From Lingula anatina (lineage: Eukaryota > Brachiopoda > Lingulata > Lingulida > Lingulidae): 64,000 bases of DNA. This document shows, one piece after another, positions 1 through 11,264 of the stretch. A program made the position numbers and the translations under genes. The notes under the pieces were generated by a model that did not search any database, had not been told where the DNA came from, and saw nothing but the letters and a program-made list of their open reading frames with translations. How positions within the stretch are numbered: position 1 is the first letter of the stretch; each line of letters opens with the position of its first letter. The stretch covers positions 51,982 to 115,981 of the forward strand of contig NW_019775737.1 of the NCBI RefSeq assembly GCF_001039355.2, read 5' to 3'.

Positions 1-199
1 AGAGAGAGAGAGAGCGGGTGGGGGGGGGGCCGGAGAGAATGAGTGAGAGAGGACGGGAGAGAATGAGAGAGAGAATGAATGAAAGAAAAAAGTACGGTCT
101 GGGTCAGACAACGTTTGAATCGACGAATGAATGAATGAATGAATGAATAAGCTTACAAAGAATTATGATTTATTTATTTATTTCTCTGTCTCATTCCAG
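1..199 (+). other. C1 last intron, 3' part, with GA-rich repeat
   Basis: GA-rich simple repeat followed by a gaatgaatgaat run. It matches the intron of the complete gene C2 (about 43,390-43,631) in order and content, so the window opens inside the last intron of a C-type gene. The intron ends with a pyrimidine tract and CAG at 197-199. Confidence 0.7.
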
Positions 200-370
200 T
201 TGAACGCGTGTTTGTGGGCGTGTCTGGACCTCGTGGTGTTCGTGATTTCCAGTTCATGGCAGGGTCTGTGTCACCTGTACAGGGTCGTAGTTGAGTGCTG
301 TGGTGATGTGATTTCCAGTTCATGGCGGGGCCTGTGTCACCTTTACAGGGTCGTAGTAGGACGGAGGTGA
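200..370 (+). CDS. C1: last exon of a tail-anchored AIG1-like GTPase (partial)
   Basis: Only the final exon is inside the window. It follows an AG acceptor, opens in phase 0 and encodes 56 residues rich in Leu, Val, Trp and Cys (ACLWACLDLVVFV...), ending in basic residues and TGA. The same exon ends C2 (43,632-43,736) and C3, where it follows a GTPase exon, so this is the membrane tail of a third C gene lying to the left. Unlike C2, the exon carries an internal in-frame tandem duplication: a segment reading ISSSW(Q/R)GLCHLYRVVV occurs twice, which lengthens the tail by about 20 residues. Role, by analogy with tail-anchored GIMAPs: fixes the GTPase to an intracellular membrane. Whether the upstream exon is intact cannot be seen. 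Confidence 0.7.
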   Translation: MNACLWACLDLVVFVISSSWQGLCHLYRVVVECCGDVISSSWRGLCHLYRVVVGRR

Positions 371-1900
371 TGGGAAAAATTGGACTGTCTTAACGTTTTG
401 TATAAAAAAATACGTCCTTTAAGAATGACTTTTTTTATTAATTTAGTATAAAAAGTAAGAAAGGGGACTGATGTGGGGTGCAGGTTTTCATTTACAAATA
501 AATAAATAAATTAATTAATTAATGGCTTGTGCAAGTTGCATTTCCATTTGTATGAATATTGTGTATGTTTCTTGAGAACAGAAAGTAGATAATAATTTTT
601 CTAGGAACGGTTGTTGTTTATTCAAACTGGATTTTTTCTGTTGGTATTTTAAGTTCCGTTTTATCCAACTAAAAGTACAGGTGTTTCACATTAATAGGCA
701 TGTGATCGTAATGCGGTCAACCACTTTTTTTAATCTCACATGTACACGTGTAGACTCTAAAAGCAGAAAAATTGTGACATTCAAACAGCTGTTGACGTTC
801 ACATTACATTGTAGCTGCATTTTTAAAGAGGTTAAATGGTGCATGTGGTGAAATATACATGAATAAATGAAATGGAATGAAAATGTCGAATATCGTATTA
901 GTTTATGAAGCAATTTTGTCTATAACTATTTATCTTTTTTATTTCTTTTTTAATATATCTTGCGTTTTATTTAATTTACCTATTCTTGTTAGTAATTAAT
1001 TAATTTAATGTATCTCAGCGTGTTTGACTTTTTTACTTTTCTCTGCGTACGCATCGCGTTTTAAACATTTGTTCACATCAGACTAGAAACCGAAATTTAA
1101 AACAAATATTTGTATCCATCATTTTCACATGCAAATTGCGGCCCACCGCTTGCTACAAATAGCGCATCTCTACACCCCCATTTTCCGCCCGCTTCTAGCT
1201 TGCAGAGAAATAAATTCCCTGTTTTGAAAAATAATGCATATTAATTTCCTGCTGTTTATATCTCGACTAAATTGTGTGGAAAATTCAATACCAGTTGTTT
1301 CGATTATACGAGCTATTTTCAAGGTGGGATTTTCTGTATCAACTTTTAGTTTCGATACATCTTCCTGGAAAACCCGCGTTCCACGTAAAACCTCAGAAGT
1401 GAGTCAGAATGCGGTCAATCACGTTCTGCACCGCTCACTTACAAGTTTAGGCCCAGGAAGTAGAGCATTTCATCAAAGGGCTACATTTTTATGCTCCTCA
1501 CATACAGAGAAATAATTTCCCCTAACGGCCGATTCGAAAGAAAATGCATATTAATTTCCTGGACTTTCCTGTGGTTATTTCTTGATTAGTTTGTACAGAA
1601 AGTTCAGACTCGGTTGTTCTTATAAAACGAGCTTTCTTCAAGGCGGGGTTTTCAGTGTCAACTTTTAGTTTCGATTCATCTTCCTGAAACCCCACGTTCC
1701 ACGTAAAGGGTCAGAATGGAGTCAGAATGCGGTTTATTCTGAACCTCTCATCAACAGGTTTAGGCTCGGGAAGTGGGCATTTCAACATCGGGTTACACGG
1801 TACATTGCATTGCAGACACAAAGGGTGTGTGCCAATAAACTAGCTTAGATTGAAATTTCATTATTACAAAAGAAGCGTAAAGTAAATGTCATTGTAAAAA
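371..1900 (+). repeat. C1 3' flank, with a two-copy ~300-bp tandem repeat
   Basis: No gene seen. This flank is shared with the flanks of C2 (43,740-45,500) and C3 (62,980-64,000), including the motif TCCAACTAAAAGTGCA-like at about 665. Within it a unit of about 302 bp is repeated, starting near 1,204 and near 1,506. Each copy contains gcatattaatttcctg, a tcaacttttagtttcga segment and ttccacgtaaa. The short reading frame at 1,234-1,515 lies in the repeat and is not conserved. Confidence 0.6.
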
Positions 1901-2557
1901 TCGTTAAAACGCATTAAACGCTGTATTTATATCTTGATGATCTTTAATTAGCAAAGACAAGATTATAGAAAGCTGGAGCTATCAACGTGTGTTTTGGCAG
2001 CGCCCCTTGCAGAGTAAGGAGGACCTGAAAGTCATGAGATAAAGATGTAGGTGTCTCGCCTACATAACATAAAATTTATCGTTCTCTGTGCAATTGGGAC
2101 ATAATTTGCTGCACCGAAAAGGTCAATTAACGACAAATGGATTGAAGTGCCTCGCCTCTTATCGTGGACCGAGGTAGGCACGGCAGTAGGATGGGGAAAG
2201 TGCAAGGTGGGCTGGTTGCAGGAAGCGCTTTACAGCCAACAAGTAACCCCACTAAATAAAAAACGTGAAATGGGGATGGGGGTGCTCGGTCGGAAAACAA
2301 ATCATTTCACCTTTGTTTGGTGATTTTTCATCAATGATGATGAAGTTTTGAATTATACAAGCCATTTTGTATTTTTATGTTCTTATCATGTTGATCATAA
2401 GTGTCTCTTCAAGTTGTATGGTTATCCAATATAGCTGTTTCTTCGGAAACATTCAGACACAAGCTGGAAGTTTTACATTGAGTGTGTACACGGCTTCGTA
2501 GTCAGAAGTCGAAAATTGCCCTCATTCACTAAATTATAGCTTCTGCAATGTCATATC
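1901..2557. other. Non-coding, duplicated at 46.1 kb
   Basis: No gene seen. The part from about 1,985 to 2,150 (gcagcgccccttgcagagtaa, tctcgcctacata) reappears in diverged form at about 46,085-46,235, downstream of C2. It is part of the ancestral repeat unit. Confidence 0.5.
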
Positions 2558-2748
2558 TACCTCTCGGGGCCGTAGCAATAGTCCGAAGGTTCAATAGTCC
2601 GAAGGTTCATTGGTCCGAATATTCACTATAGAACCTTCAGACCAATGAACCCTTGAACAAAAAATTGATGAAAATGTTACCACTTTTCGGACCAATGAAC
2701 CTTCGGACAAATGAACCTTCGGACTATCGAGACGCCCCCCTACCTCTC
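2558..2748. mobile_element. hAT-like MITE with 8-bp target duplication
   Basis: A 175-bp element (2,566-2,740) with long inverted ends built from repeats of ATAGTCCGAAGGTTCA and TTGGTCCGAA. The left end starts GGGGCCGT and the right end finishes GCCCCCC. Both sides carry TACCTCTC (2,558-2,565 and 2,741-2,748), an 8-bp target duplication of hAT size. It has no coding capacity. Confidence 0.75.
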
Positions 2749-3039
2749 ATTATAAGGTTATTTTCGGGGTGTATCAAGAACAGTCAAGGAATCTTGTATT
2801 GTGGTGAATTAAACATTGTGCTTCCTATAATCTTAAATTTTCCTGTTAAGGATAATCAAAAGCGATATTTATCATGTAATATGTTTTTACTTTATTTATG
2901 AAGATATTCACGTAATATTTCTGCCGTAATACTGACATTTCAATCTACCTGGTAATGTTTTATTCTTGAAAGTCTAATTTGACCAGGGCCAATATACAAT
3001 TGACTGAATTTTAATCTGGCCTGCGACATATTAATTTTA

Positions 3040-3250
3040 TCTGTGACCTAGACAAGCAAGACGGCTGGCGTTTGACCTTGCGCCCTGAGTGATTTGATTA
3101 CAGTCAGCTGGTTGAGAACGGAACGTCAATATAGAAGAGATTATTTTTAACTCGATTACAATGCATAAGCAATGTAGAGTAAATCAATTAAACCGCAAGT
3201 CTTGAAAAATACCGAAATGAACTCTGCAAAGCCTGCTGGAGAAGCACGTG
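3040..3250 (+). other. Conserved block, possible promoter plus first exon
   Basis: This block is repeated at about 25,765-25,970 with strong similarity, including gtttgaccttg, the cagtcagctggttgag segment and, at the end, an identical stretch aaatgaactctgcaaagcctg (ATG at 3,217). The similarity fades straight after that. An ATG with a short conserved tail that then breaks up looks like a 5' exon, but no clean GT donor is shared by the two copies, so a gene is not called. Similarity resumes weakly at 3,330-3,420 and 26,495-26,620. Confidence 0.4.
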
Positions 3251-3419
3251 ATGTGATGTTTTCCTCTTTCTTTTTACATGCTTTTATCGTTAATATAACC
3301 CGTTCCAGTCTAAACATATACACGAAAACTTTCCATCTCTTCCAAGAACTGTTGATGTCATTAGTTCTAAATATAACCTTCCCGCTTGGACACGAACGTA
3401 CTTGAGATATACAGAATTG

Positions 3420-4162
3420 GGATATTTAACGTTGTTACAGTGCGCTGTATCCTGGTATTATTTCTTAAATAAAAATATTTTTCTTAACAGTAAGCAGTAT
3501 TAAAAAACGTCATGTGGGCTTTCTTTTCTCTCCTTCTCTGTCTTTCTCTACTCTTCTGTTTTACAAGACCTAGTTTCACTTTGAATGGATGCATGAAAAC
3601 AATTTAATATCAACATGGAAATATGATCAGCGCCGTTGCATTTTTATCAGGCACGTTCACTGATACGTTGAAACAATGATGTTTTGACTCACTCCCAGCG
3701 CCCGAAGCCCAAACAAAATGCGCGTGGCATTTCAATCTTATTTCAAACTAGCCGAGAGAGGTCTCTTTATCATATGTCCCTACTATATGGCAGTAACTAT
3801 TTCACTACTTCCATTTTGATATCAATAATCTTTTATTTAAATTGCAAAAACTCAGTTTTTGGAATACGTCTTCCTGATGAATATGTTGTTCATGACATTG
3901 CACATCTGTAATGTATTCTTTTCAGTTTGGTATTTTAAAAATCCCTGATTCTTAAGTCGATTTTAACTCAAACAAAAGGGGTTAAGTCTTTAAGTAAACG
4001 ACAATTCTCTCGCTAATTCTTCAGTGGAATAGTTGCTGTCCTTGTCGCCATCTATCCCTTCAAAACTTAAAAAATCTAAGCAGAGACGACCATCTACTCT
4101 GAAAAAAAAGAACAATATTCAAGGTGAAAGGCTCAATCATCATCATCATCATCATCATCATC

Positions 4163-4203
<41 letters not shown>

Positions 4204-4512
4204 TCTGTAACGTCAGTGTCGAGTATACTGACCTTTCACGAGAAAAACATTTTTCAAAGGATTATAAGGGAAATTAAAGCAATAAATAAAAGAGAAAACT
4301 GACGTGAAATGTAAGTGGACAATTTATAATCAATTCCGAACAGAACTGATATAATACATATTGCAAAAAAAAAAATTATATATATATATATTCACGTTTC
4401 AAAATTTAAAGCTTTATGTAAGAATATGGATTCTAATTTCTTGAAAACGTGTATCACTAGCTGGAATGTCTGAATTGTGTGTCATTTTAGTAATAATTAA
4501 AATGAAGCCTAC
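3420..4512. other. Non-coding; (CAT)n(AAT)n array
   Basis: No gene recognised. A CAT array followed by an AAT array lies at 4,137-4,202, and a TA run at 4,379-4,391. The last exon of gene A should lie here on the minus strand, but I could not identify one with confidence. Confidence 0.4.
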
Positions 4513-5078
4513 CTCTAATTGGTATACCTTGGTGCCCTCTACAATATTTTTAATAAAGTCTTGTATGAGTTTAATTTTTGTGTTATTATCGTCATTCTTT
4601 GGTTTATTGTCTATGACGACAACTCTGTTGTCAGCTTCTTTAACCTTGTCTCTGAAAGTCTCGGGAAATCTCTCAATGAAGTCTTGAGTCAACAGCCCGG
4701 GATATATGTCACCATGCGTAAATACAAAGACTGTGCTTTTTAGAAAATCCTCAAATTGAGACTCCAACAGGTTTAAGGTTACGATTTCATAATCTGTGAT
4801 TCTCTTACTGCAGTTCATAACGTAAATAAACGCATTCACGTGATCAATACCGTTGGCCTTTCTTTTTATTGTTGTCATAACTTTCTCGTCTGAATATGAC
4901 AATGAACCAAACCCGGGCGTGTCTACTATCCACCATTCCCCCTCGTTCTCAGGGTACCATCGATATGTCTTCTGACAGCAGTCCTTCTTTTCAGACAAAT
5001 GGTTGTTACGGGTGAGAGTGCTCACGAGGGCCGTTTTGCCTTGGTTCACACGGCCCACAACCATGACCACTGTTGGCC
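4513..5078 (-). CDS. A: AIG1/GIMAP-like GTPase, core exon
   Basis: This exon holds a whole G domain. Numbering with the proposed first exon, the P-loop GRVNQGKT is at residues 13-20, G3 DTPGFGSL starts at 57 and G4 THGD is at 125-128. Of the small GTPases here it has the most canonical nucleotide-binding motifs. The acceptor is a clear TTTTCAG at 5,085-5,079, so the exon starts with two bases of a split codon. The donor is either GAG|GTAGGC (chosen, phase 0, as in B, C and D) or AAG|GTATAC 15 bases earlier. Without splicing the frame runs on to a stop at 4,414. A possible first exon is at 7,904-7,916. AIG1-type GTPases bind GTP, oligomerise on membranes and are often immune or stress induced. 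A membrane tail is not seen here because the last exon is unresolved. It is the only A gene in the window. Confidence 0.75.
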
Positions 5079-6149
5079 CTGAAAATACATAATTACCTCT
5101 TAGTCTCGCTTAATCAGATTGTTATTGAAATGAGACGATTTCATTCGGACTCTGTACAAAGAAAGCAACATTCCTTCTACAGATCAGTCCGGGAGCCCAG
5201 GCCTAGGACAAAGCAAGAGGCAAATGTATTCACGTCTTATCTGACGGTAAACCAAAAGTCATCAATTTCATTTATCTTTTAAACTTACAATATGAAACAA
5301 CTTCAACGGAATTGTAATGGATATATTAAGGAGAAACTGTCGGTCACTCTAAGAGTCCAAACTTTCAACAAGGAAAAGGCAGATATTTATATTAAAATAA
5401 GTGCATGTAGAGGAACTGACACTCATTAAGTTCAATTCATAATCTATGCTTTCTCTTTTGATGAACACCCTATCCTGAAGTTTCCTTTGTAAGGATTATT
5501 TTGATATAAACATGTACCCCCCACCCTGAAAAAATTAACACCGATTAAAACAACCTCTTTTGTTTACCAGAGATTTAAGACTTTAATTATTAAGTACAGT
5601 CTGTTCATATCATAAATAATAATTATTATTATCATTATTATTATTAAGTCTATGAAGTTCAGTTTAATTTCAATGTTAAAACTTTTACATATTAAAAAAT
5701 TAAAACAATATACAAAACCGCAGTTGATGCATTCTATTAAAGGGGACATTTTAAATTACACTGATCGTTTTTTACATTAAGGCACGTACACTAACATATT
5801 TAAAGAAAGCTCTGAGTAATTAAAAAAAAAATCATTCTTTGACACTATTTGGCATAAACTGAGTGACAGCATGTTCCATTCCACTGGAGCCGACACTTAA
5901 AAAGCTTAGATGTCATACGTTGTTAGTCTGTTCATTATCAGGAGGGTCGGAATTAATGTTCACTATATAGTATCAGTGACAACAGACACGGTCTAGACAT
6001 AGCACTTATGTAATCTTCTGTAAACAAATTCGGCTCCAAAGTGTCCATAAATAATATTTACTTATCTTATCTAAATACAGATGGGGTTTATTGCCCGCTT
6101 TTACAACGTGAAAATATATGATAAAACCAAAAATCATTCCCAGGGAGAC

Positions 6150-6390
6150 TGGTGTGTGTTTGTGTTTACGTGTGTGTGTGTGCGTGTGTGTGTGTGTTTA
6201 TGTGTGCGTTTATGTGGGTGCGTTTGTGTGTGCGTGTGTTTAGGTATGTGTGTGTGCGTTTGTGTGTGCATTTATGTACGTGTGTGTGCGTTTGTTTATG
6301 AGTGTGTTTATGTGTGTTTGTGCATTTTTGTGAGCGTTTGTATGTGTGAGTGCGCTCGTGCGTTCATACGTGCGTGTGTGACACACGGTC
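6150..6390. repeat. Imperfect (GT)n microsatellite
   Basis: Long GT-rich stretch with scattered GC, TT and TA interruptions. A 111-residue Cys/Val frame across it is a product of the repeat, not a gene. Confidence 0.9.
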
Positions 6391-6711
6391 GATGGTTTGG
6401 CCCTTTGTCCATATAGCTAAATACTTTATCAACACTACACAAGAGACATACATGTAGCAACCTAGGTCAACGTGTAATAAATCTGGCTATACTCATCTTT
6501 TCCAACTTGATACACAGAAAAACCTATTTGTCTTTCACTTATATAATTGAAATCTACAGTTCCTTGCTAGATATATTACTTTTTTTTTCTTTTCTTTTTT
6601 CCGGGGGTATTTTTTTATTAGTAGGATTGTAGTAGGATTGTTTGGCAATTCATGCTCAACAAACCGGTGTCCTTTGTTACAGTATAAGACCCTTTTCCTT
6701 TTGTGAACGCA

Positions 6712-6742
<31 letters not shown>

Positions 6743-6858
6743 TTGATCTCTCTTAATTTTAATAAAACGGAATCTTGGCGGCATTGTGTTGACATTCTTC
6801 ACGTCAAGCTCTTCCCCCTTTTTCTATTGAGTGCCATTGTTCTGGGTGCGTGACAAGC

Positions 6859-7226
6859 TTAAAGGGATAATAACTCTTCGTTTTAGCCAAAAAAATTATT
6901 TTTCCTGGAGTAAACAACAATTTTCCCATACTTACCAATGGTTAATGAATCCATTTTTACATTCAAAGTTAGTCCCTGTTTTTTTTTTTTTTTTTTCTAA
7001 AAAGTTTGTCTTTTTGTTATAATCTCCTAAGAGATTATAACAGAATATAATCATCAATGGAGGTCACGTGGTCTAAAGACAAACTCAGATATCAGAATAA
7101 TAGCCATAACTGGCGTTTTATAATTTTTTTTTGGTAAAACAGAATATATTATATGTCTATGAGTTGTTCACAATGTTTTTTAATTGTGAAATGTAGATCT
7201 CATACGAAGAGTTGTTATCCCTTTAA
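6859..7226. mobile_element. piggyBac-like MITE, copy 1
   Basis: Inverted ends AGGGATAATAACTCTTCG and, on the right, CGAAGAGTTGTTATCCCT, flanked on both sides by TTAA (6,859-6,862 and 7,223-7,226). The TTAA target and the ends match piggyBac style. Related copies are at 22,992 and 37,089. No coding capacity. Confidence 0.75.
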
Positions 7227-7903
7227 GTTTCTCCACGTTTTAATTTTATTTTTGTCTGCCTTTACATTCAGATAAGATACCAGTAAACACACCAAAAACA
7301 ATACATACAGCACGAGGTTTAGCCACTCTTTTAGGCCCACTAACCAAACAGTAGTTCGCTTAGCCTACCGCAAGGTTACTTATGCTATTAGGTCTGCTGT
7401 AAGAAGCAGCTACATCAGTGCACGGTGGGATCAGGATATGGGGGATATCGCTTGGGGGGTCAAAGATAAAAACGAATGCCTCACAAAGTAAAACAGTAAA
7501 CCACATATTTACATGCATACTATACTATTTATGACACAGGGTTAGAAAATGCACTTGGTTTTGTCTAAGTCCACTCATAATAAATTTTAGGGTCATTATT
7601 TTATTAAGTGGAGGAGGAAGTAGACAGGTCCATGGGAAGCGAGTAAAAGTCGATGGTATACCTTGCTTTTGTTTACAGCTTTGCATGCAGGACAATAACC
7701 GCAGGCAAGGGCTCATATCACCGTGTGGTTTAAACACTTGAGAACCTGTTTTTCTTCAGTTGTACCGGTTGTATCATTCATGAAAACCGAGACAAGAGTT
7801 CACCATGTAGGCCTACATATTACATTCCTGTAAATGTGGGGCATTATAGAGATGGAAACCAGGAGAAACAAGCAGAGGGGAAGATGTTTCTTGTATCACT
7901 CAC

Positions 7904-7916
7904 CTTTGGCGGTCAT
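7904..7916 (-). CDS. A: candidate first coding exon
   Basis: ATGACCGCCAAAG followed by donor GTGAGT. It leaves one base, which joins the two-base start of the A core exon to form an intact codon. It would put the A P-loop at residue 13, the same position as in B1. The rest is circumstantial: the intron would be 2.8 kb and other ATG-donor pairs may exist. Confidence 0.4.
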
Positions 7917-7926
7917 TCCACTTTCC

Positions 7927-8974
7927 TTTTATGTATTAACCTCCTGTGATTAACCAAGTGAAGCTTAATAAAATGGCTATCTGGGAAGTGCCTATATCCA
8001 ACTACAAAACTTACTGTACTGCCAATGCGCATGTGCAAACATGCGCTGATATTTTTGTCCTTCTTATAAAGGTTAACCCTTTGAATCCCCCCCCCCCCCC
8101 ATATAGCGTTTTTATCTTATGTTTGAAAAACATAACATATGGTCTTAATAAAGCTTAGTTACAGATCGGAATGATTGTCTCCTGTTGCACCGCACGTTAA
8201 TTGACCAATAAACTACATTGATTGCCATTTTTTGTATTTTTGATTTAATAATTAATGTAAAATTGTATTAAATTATTAATTTATTTCTATTTATGAATGA
8301 ATATTTAATTTTCCTTATTTCTTTATTATTTATTTATATATTTTTTATTTTCGTTCTTCCGAATAAAATTACGAATTTATCCAAATAGTTATGTGTGATT
8401 CTTTGAAAAAGCATGCAGATCCCACTACTTTCTATCTTCTAATTCGGAACTATCTTTTTATAAATCCAGCAAGTTATCAATTGAACCAGTTTGCAACCGT
8501 TTAGAAGTGCATTTATTGTCAACAAATTTATCAGTATATACATATATTGCATGCATTAAAACCAATAACACAATGCTTTTTTTTTTCTAGATTATCATGC
8601 ATTCAACTTATGAAGCCCTGGCTTACATATATTTCAATGTAGTGACGACAACGAAGCTTGAAAAACTGAACTAGTTATGAAGATGTCGTAGGTTCTCCAA
8701 ATATTTAAAAACTAACCAAATCAGACCTTTAAACCGTCTCCACTTTAACCCACAGTACCTTGCATATTGAGTCAGATCCGGGAGCAATCAAAGTCGTTGA
8801 AAAATGCCCATTAAAAAAAAGGATCATGAACGTCATTTAGGAACATATGACAACTACGGAACCACAGCGGTTATTTCAATGTCGCTATTTAGAATATGCC
8901 CTGATTGCTGAAGTGAAAGTAAATACTGCTCTTCTGCATGGATCAGTTCAGTAGCTTTTGACCAGTATAAGTAT
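7927..8974. other. AT-rich, nothing recognised
   Basis: No gene or clear mobile element seen. Contains a C run at 8,089-8,100 and AT-rich low-complexity sequence at 8,220-8,360. The right end is the 3' flank of B1. Confidence 0.4.
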
Positions 8975-10366
8975 TTAACTATTGGTGACAGCAACGCCAA
9001 CCGCGACGGCAACAGCGATGACAACAGCACCAACGATAGCAACAGTGACAGCAATGCACACAGCACTTTTTCCACAGCAAATCACCTGGAATAGAAATAA
9101 TTACAATAACTTTAAAAAAAAAACGCATGTGTGGAATGTAATGAAATCAAGTTATGTTAACAGGAACAAAAAATCCCTTCCTCATTTATAACAAAACATG
9201 CACGACATGAGTTCGTGGAGAAAATCAAAGTACGTAGAAAAGATGTGCATTTAGTCCTGTTATATTAATCTTTTTTTTTTTTTTTTTTTTTCGGGAATTA
9301 TCGGATACGGCTGTTTGACGTTATCACCGCCTTATCCAGTGGTTAGTTTTGCTTAAAATCATGAACTGAATATATATGACAAGACATGTTCAAAATGTTT
9401 TTTTTTTTTTTTTTTTTTGGCTCATATCACCATGGCCCCCTTTAAAGTAATAACGTATGCAATTTTCAAATGTATTTGTCTTTCTTTACGCACACCGAAA
9501 CAATTAGTCGAAGGTGATAAGGCAATGTTCAATACATATAACAAATAAAGGAAGCGACCATTACCCTTCCAGCACCGGGGATTTTATACGGCACCGTTTC
9601 AACAGATTTTATCAGCTCTATTAACTCTTCTTGGTTCTCTTCTCGGTCTTCCCAGTCACTGTTTTCTACACACCATATTCGTTCACCGCATTTTTTATAA
9701 AGGCTCTGAAATGTCTCTGGCGAATTGGCTAAAAATTCTCCGATGGAAGTGTTTTTCTGTTTTACGGCATCAGCAAATGTGAGGACAATGATGCTTTTTT
9801 GAAGAAAATTGTCTCCGAAAATTTTGCAGAACTGATCTACTGCTTTTATTTGAGTGTTTTTAATTCGGTCCGTTTTAAACACAATCAATATTGCGTCCAC
9901 GTGCTGCAGACACCTGGCTTCGTTATATATTCTGTCCAGTATCTTATGGTCTGATGTGGCCAGGGATCCTAAACCAGGTGTGTCCACAACATGAACAGTC
10001 CACGAGCTCGGTTCCTTGAGCCTGAAAGTCTTGCGTGTAATTTTGCCATCTTTTCCTTTATAATTAGGGTCCCCGGATAGTTTCATTACAGTTGCAGATT
10101 TCCCTTGCCCCTGATAGCCGACGACAATGACGTTGTAGGTTTTGGTGGTCGTCCTGGGAAAAAAATTGGCAATGTGTTATGAAAAACTAAACTTAGGAAA
10201 ATCGCGGCGGAAACAGTCAGAAAAGTTAAAAATAAAATCTAAATGATTTTATTTATGGAAAGAGATTGTCCGGTTTTGAAACAGGATTTTATATATATAT
10301 ATATATTTTTTCGATCTGTCTGTTTCAGTATTTAGTGCTGTGTCTTCATGCCAATAAATTCTTCTT

Positions 10367-10397
<31 letters not shown>

Positions 10398-10760
10398 TTA
10401 TTATTATTGCAATGGTGTACAATATTAAGTTTAAAAGATCAAAAGTTTATAACATACAATCTAAGCTTATCATATGCACAATTAAAGATTCTAAAACATA
10501 CCAACTTAAATCCCCATAATGTTATTTTAGACAATTGCCAAGGTATCGATTATAGACCCAGTTATGACTATAGCCTGTTCTTGATAATTTCCATGTGTGT
10601 GAAATCGAGTACAGTTTACATTAACCCTTTATAACTCTGACAGTTGAACTGAAACTACTGATCCGTTTCTTTGGCCTGAAACTGACTCCACGCACAACTC
10701 ACTGTTATCTTCCTTCATTACATTAGTGACTTATCATTACACGTGAATGTATACTTACAT
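8975..10760 (-). CDS. B1: tail-anchored AIG1/GIMAP-like GTPase
   Basis: Three exons on the minus strand: 10,760-10,759, 10,153-9,565 and 9,085-8,975, giving 233 aa. The start codon is split by the first intron: the upstream exon ends ...AT before GTAAGT and the next exon begins G, making ATG only after splicing. B2 has the same arrangement. G-domain motifs are P-loop GYQGQGKS (13-20), G3 DTPGLGSL (58-65) and a G4-like TFAD (126-129), where AIG1 proteins normally have T(H/R/K)xD. The last exon, in phase 0 after acceptor TTCCAG, encodes 36 residues: a short Cys/Lys start and then about 27 Val/Ala/Ile residues ending VTNS and TAA, a typical C-terminal membrane anchor. It is divergent from E1, 0.9 kb away. 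Expected at an intracellular membrane facing the cytosol. Family function in immunity is inference. Confidence 0.85.
10154..10758 (-). other. B1 first intron, with TTC/ATT array
   Basis: Intron between the two halves of the start codon, from GTAAGT at 10,758-10,753 to CCCAG at 10,158-10,154. Contains an (AT)n run at 10,291-10,308 and a TTC array at 10,362-10,396. A piece of this intron (about 10,530-10,710) recurs inverted at 28,150-28,330. Confidence 0.7.
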
Positions 10761-11264
10761 TGCTGTTCCTATTTGGAGATAATAGAGGATCTAGCGAAGT
10801 GTTACTACTGCTGTTTTCTGCTTTGGCATGGAAGTGTTGGAGATTTGCTATAAATGCCAAACTGCGCATGCCCTGGTAATTCGCGGGACCTTCACAAAGT
10901 TCCAAGATTTGACAAATTCAAGGGGAAATTGTTAACATATATCAGTTCTTTTTTATTATTTTCCCGCTATTAGCCCTTCCCTTTGATCTTCCTGTCATTA
11001 TAGTGTATAGTTGCCGTGTTCAAATTGTAACTCGTATATGTATAAAACACGATAAATCATTTACTTTCAAACTCACCCAAAACAGCAACACATATTTAAT
11101 AACCTGGACACTTTATTGATGGTATTCTGTTTGCGATTCTACAACTTAAAGAAAGTGGGAAACGGGCACTTTGCCACATTATTCACATCAGTGGGAAAAC
11201 ATAGTTTTCTTTATCCTCTTTTGTTTTAGCCAGAAATAAGTTAAAGATGTTATGAGACGCTCCC

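Larger units (their letters stand above)
5079..7903 (-). other. Proposed first intron of A, repeat-rich
   Basis: No coding sequence recognised between the A core exon and its candidate first exon. It contains a GT-rich array (about 6,150-6,390), a CT run (6,713-6,739) and a piggyBac-like MITE (6,859-7,226). Confidence 0.4.

Noticed and set aside
4033-4302. Frame with poly-His and poly-Asn
   Set aside because: Product of the CAT and AAT arrays; flanking residues show no domain.
4416-4510. Very short (about 50-base) intron at the end of A
   Set aside because: An AG at about 4,466 could pair with the GTAGGC donor, but the intron would be shorter than is usual and the exon has no membrane segment or similarity to B, C or D tails.
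6081-6416. 111-codon Cys/Val-rich frame
   Set aside because: It is a translation of the GT microsatellite; composition follows the repeat and there are no conserved copies.
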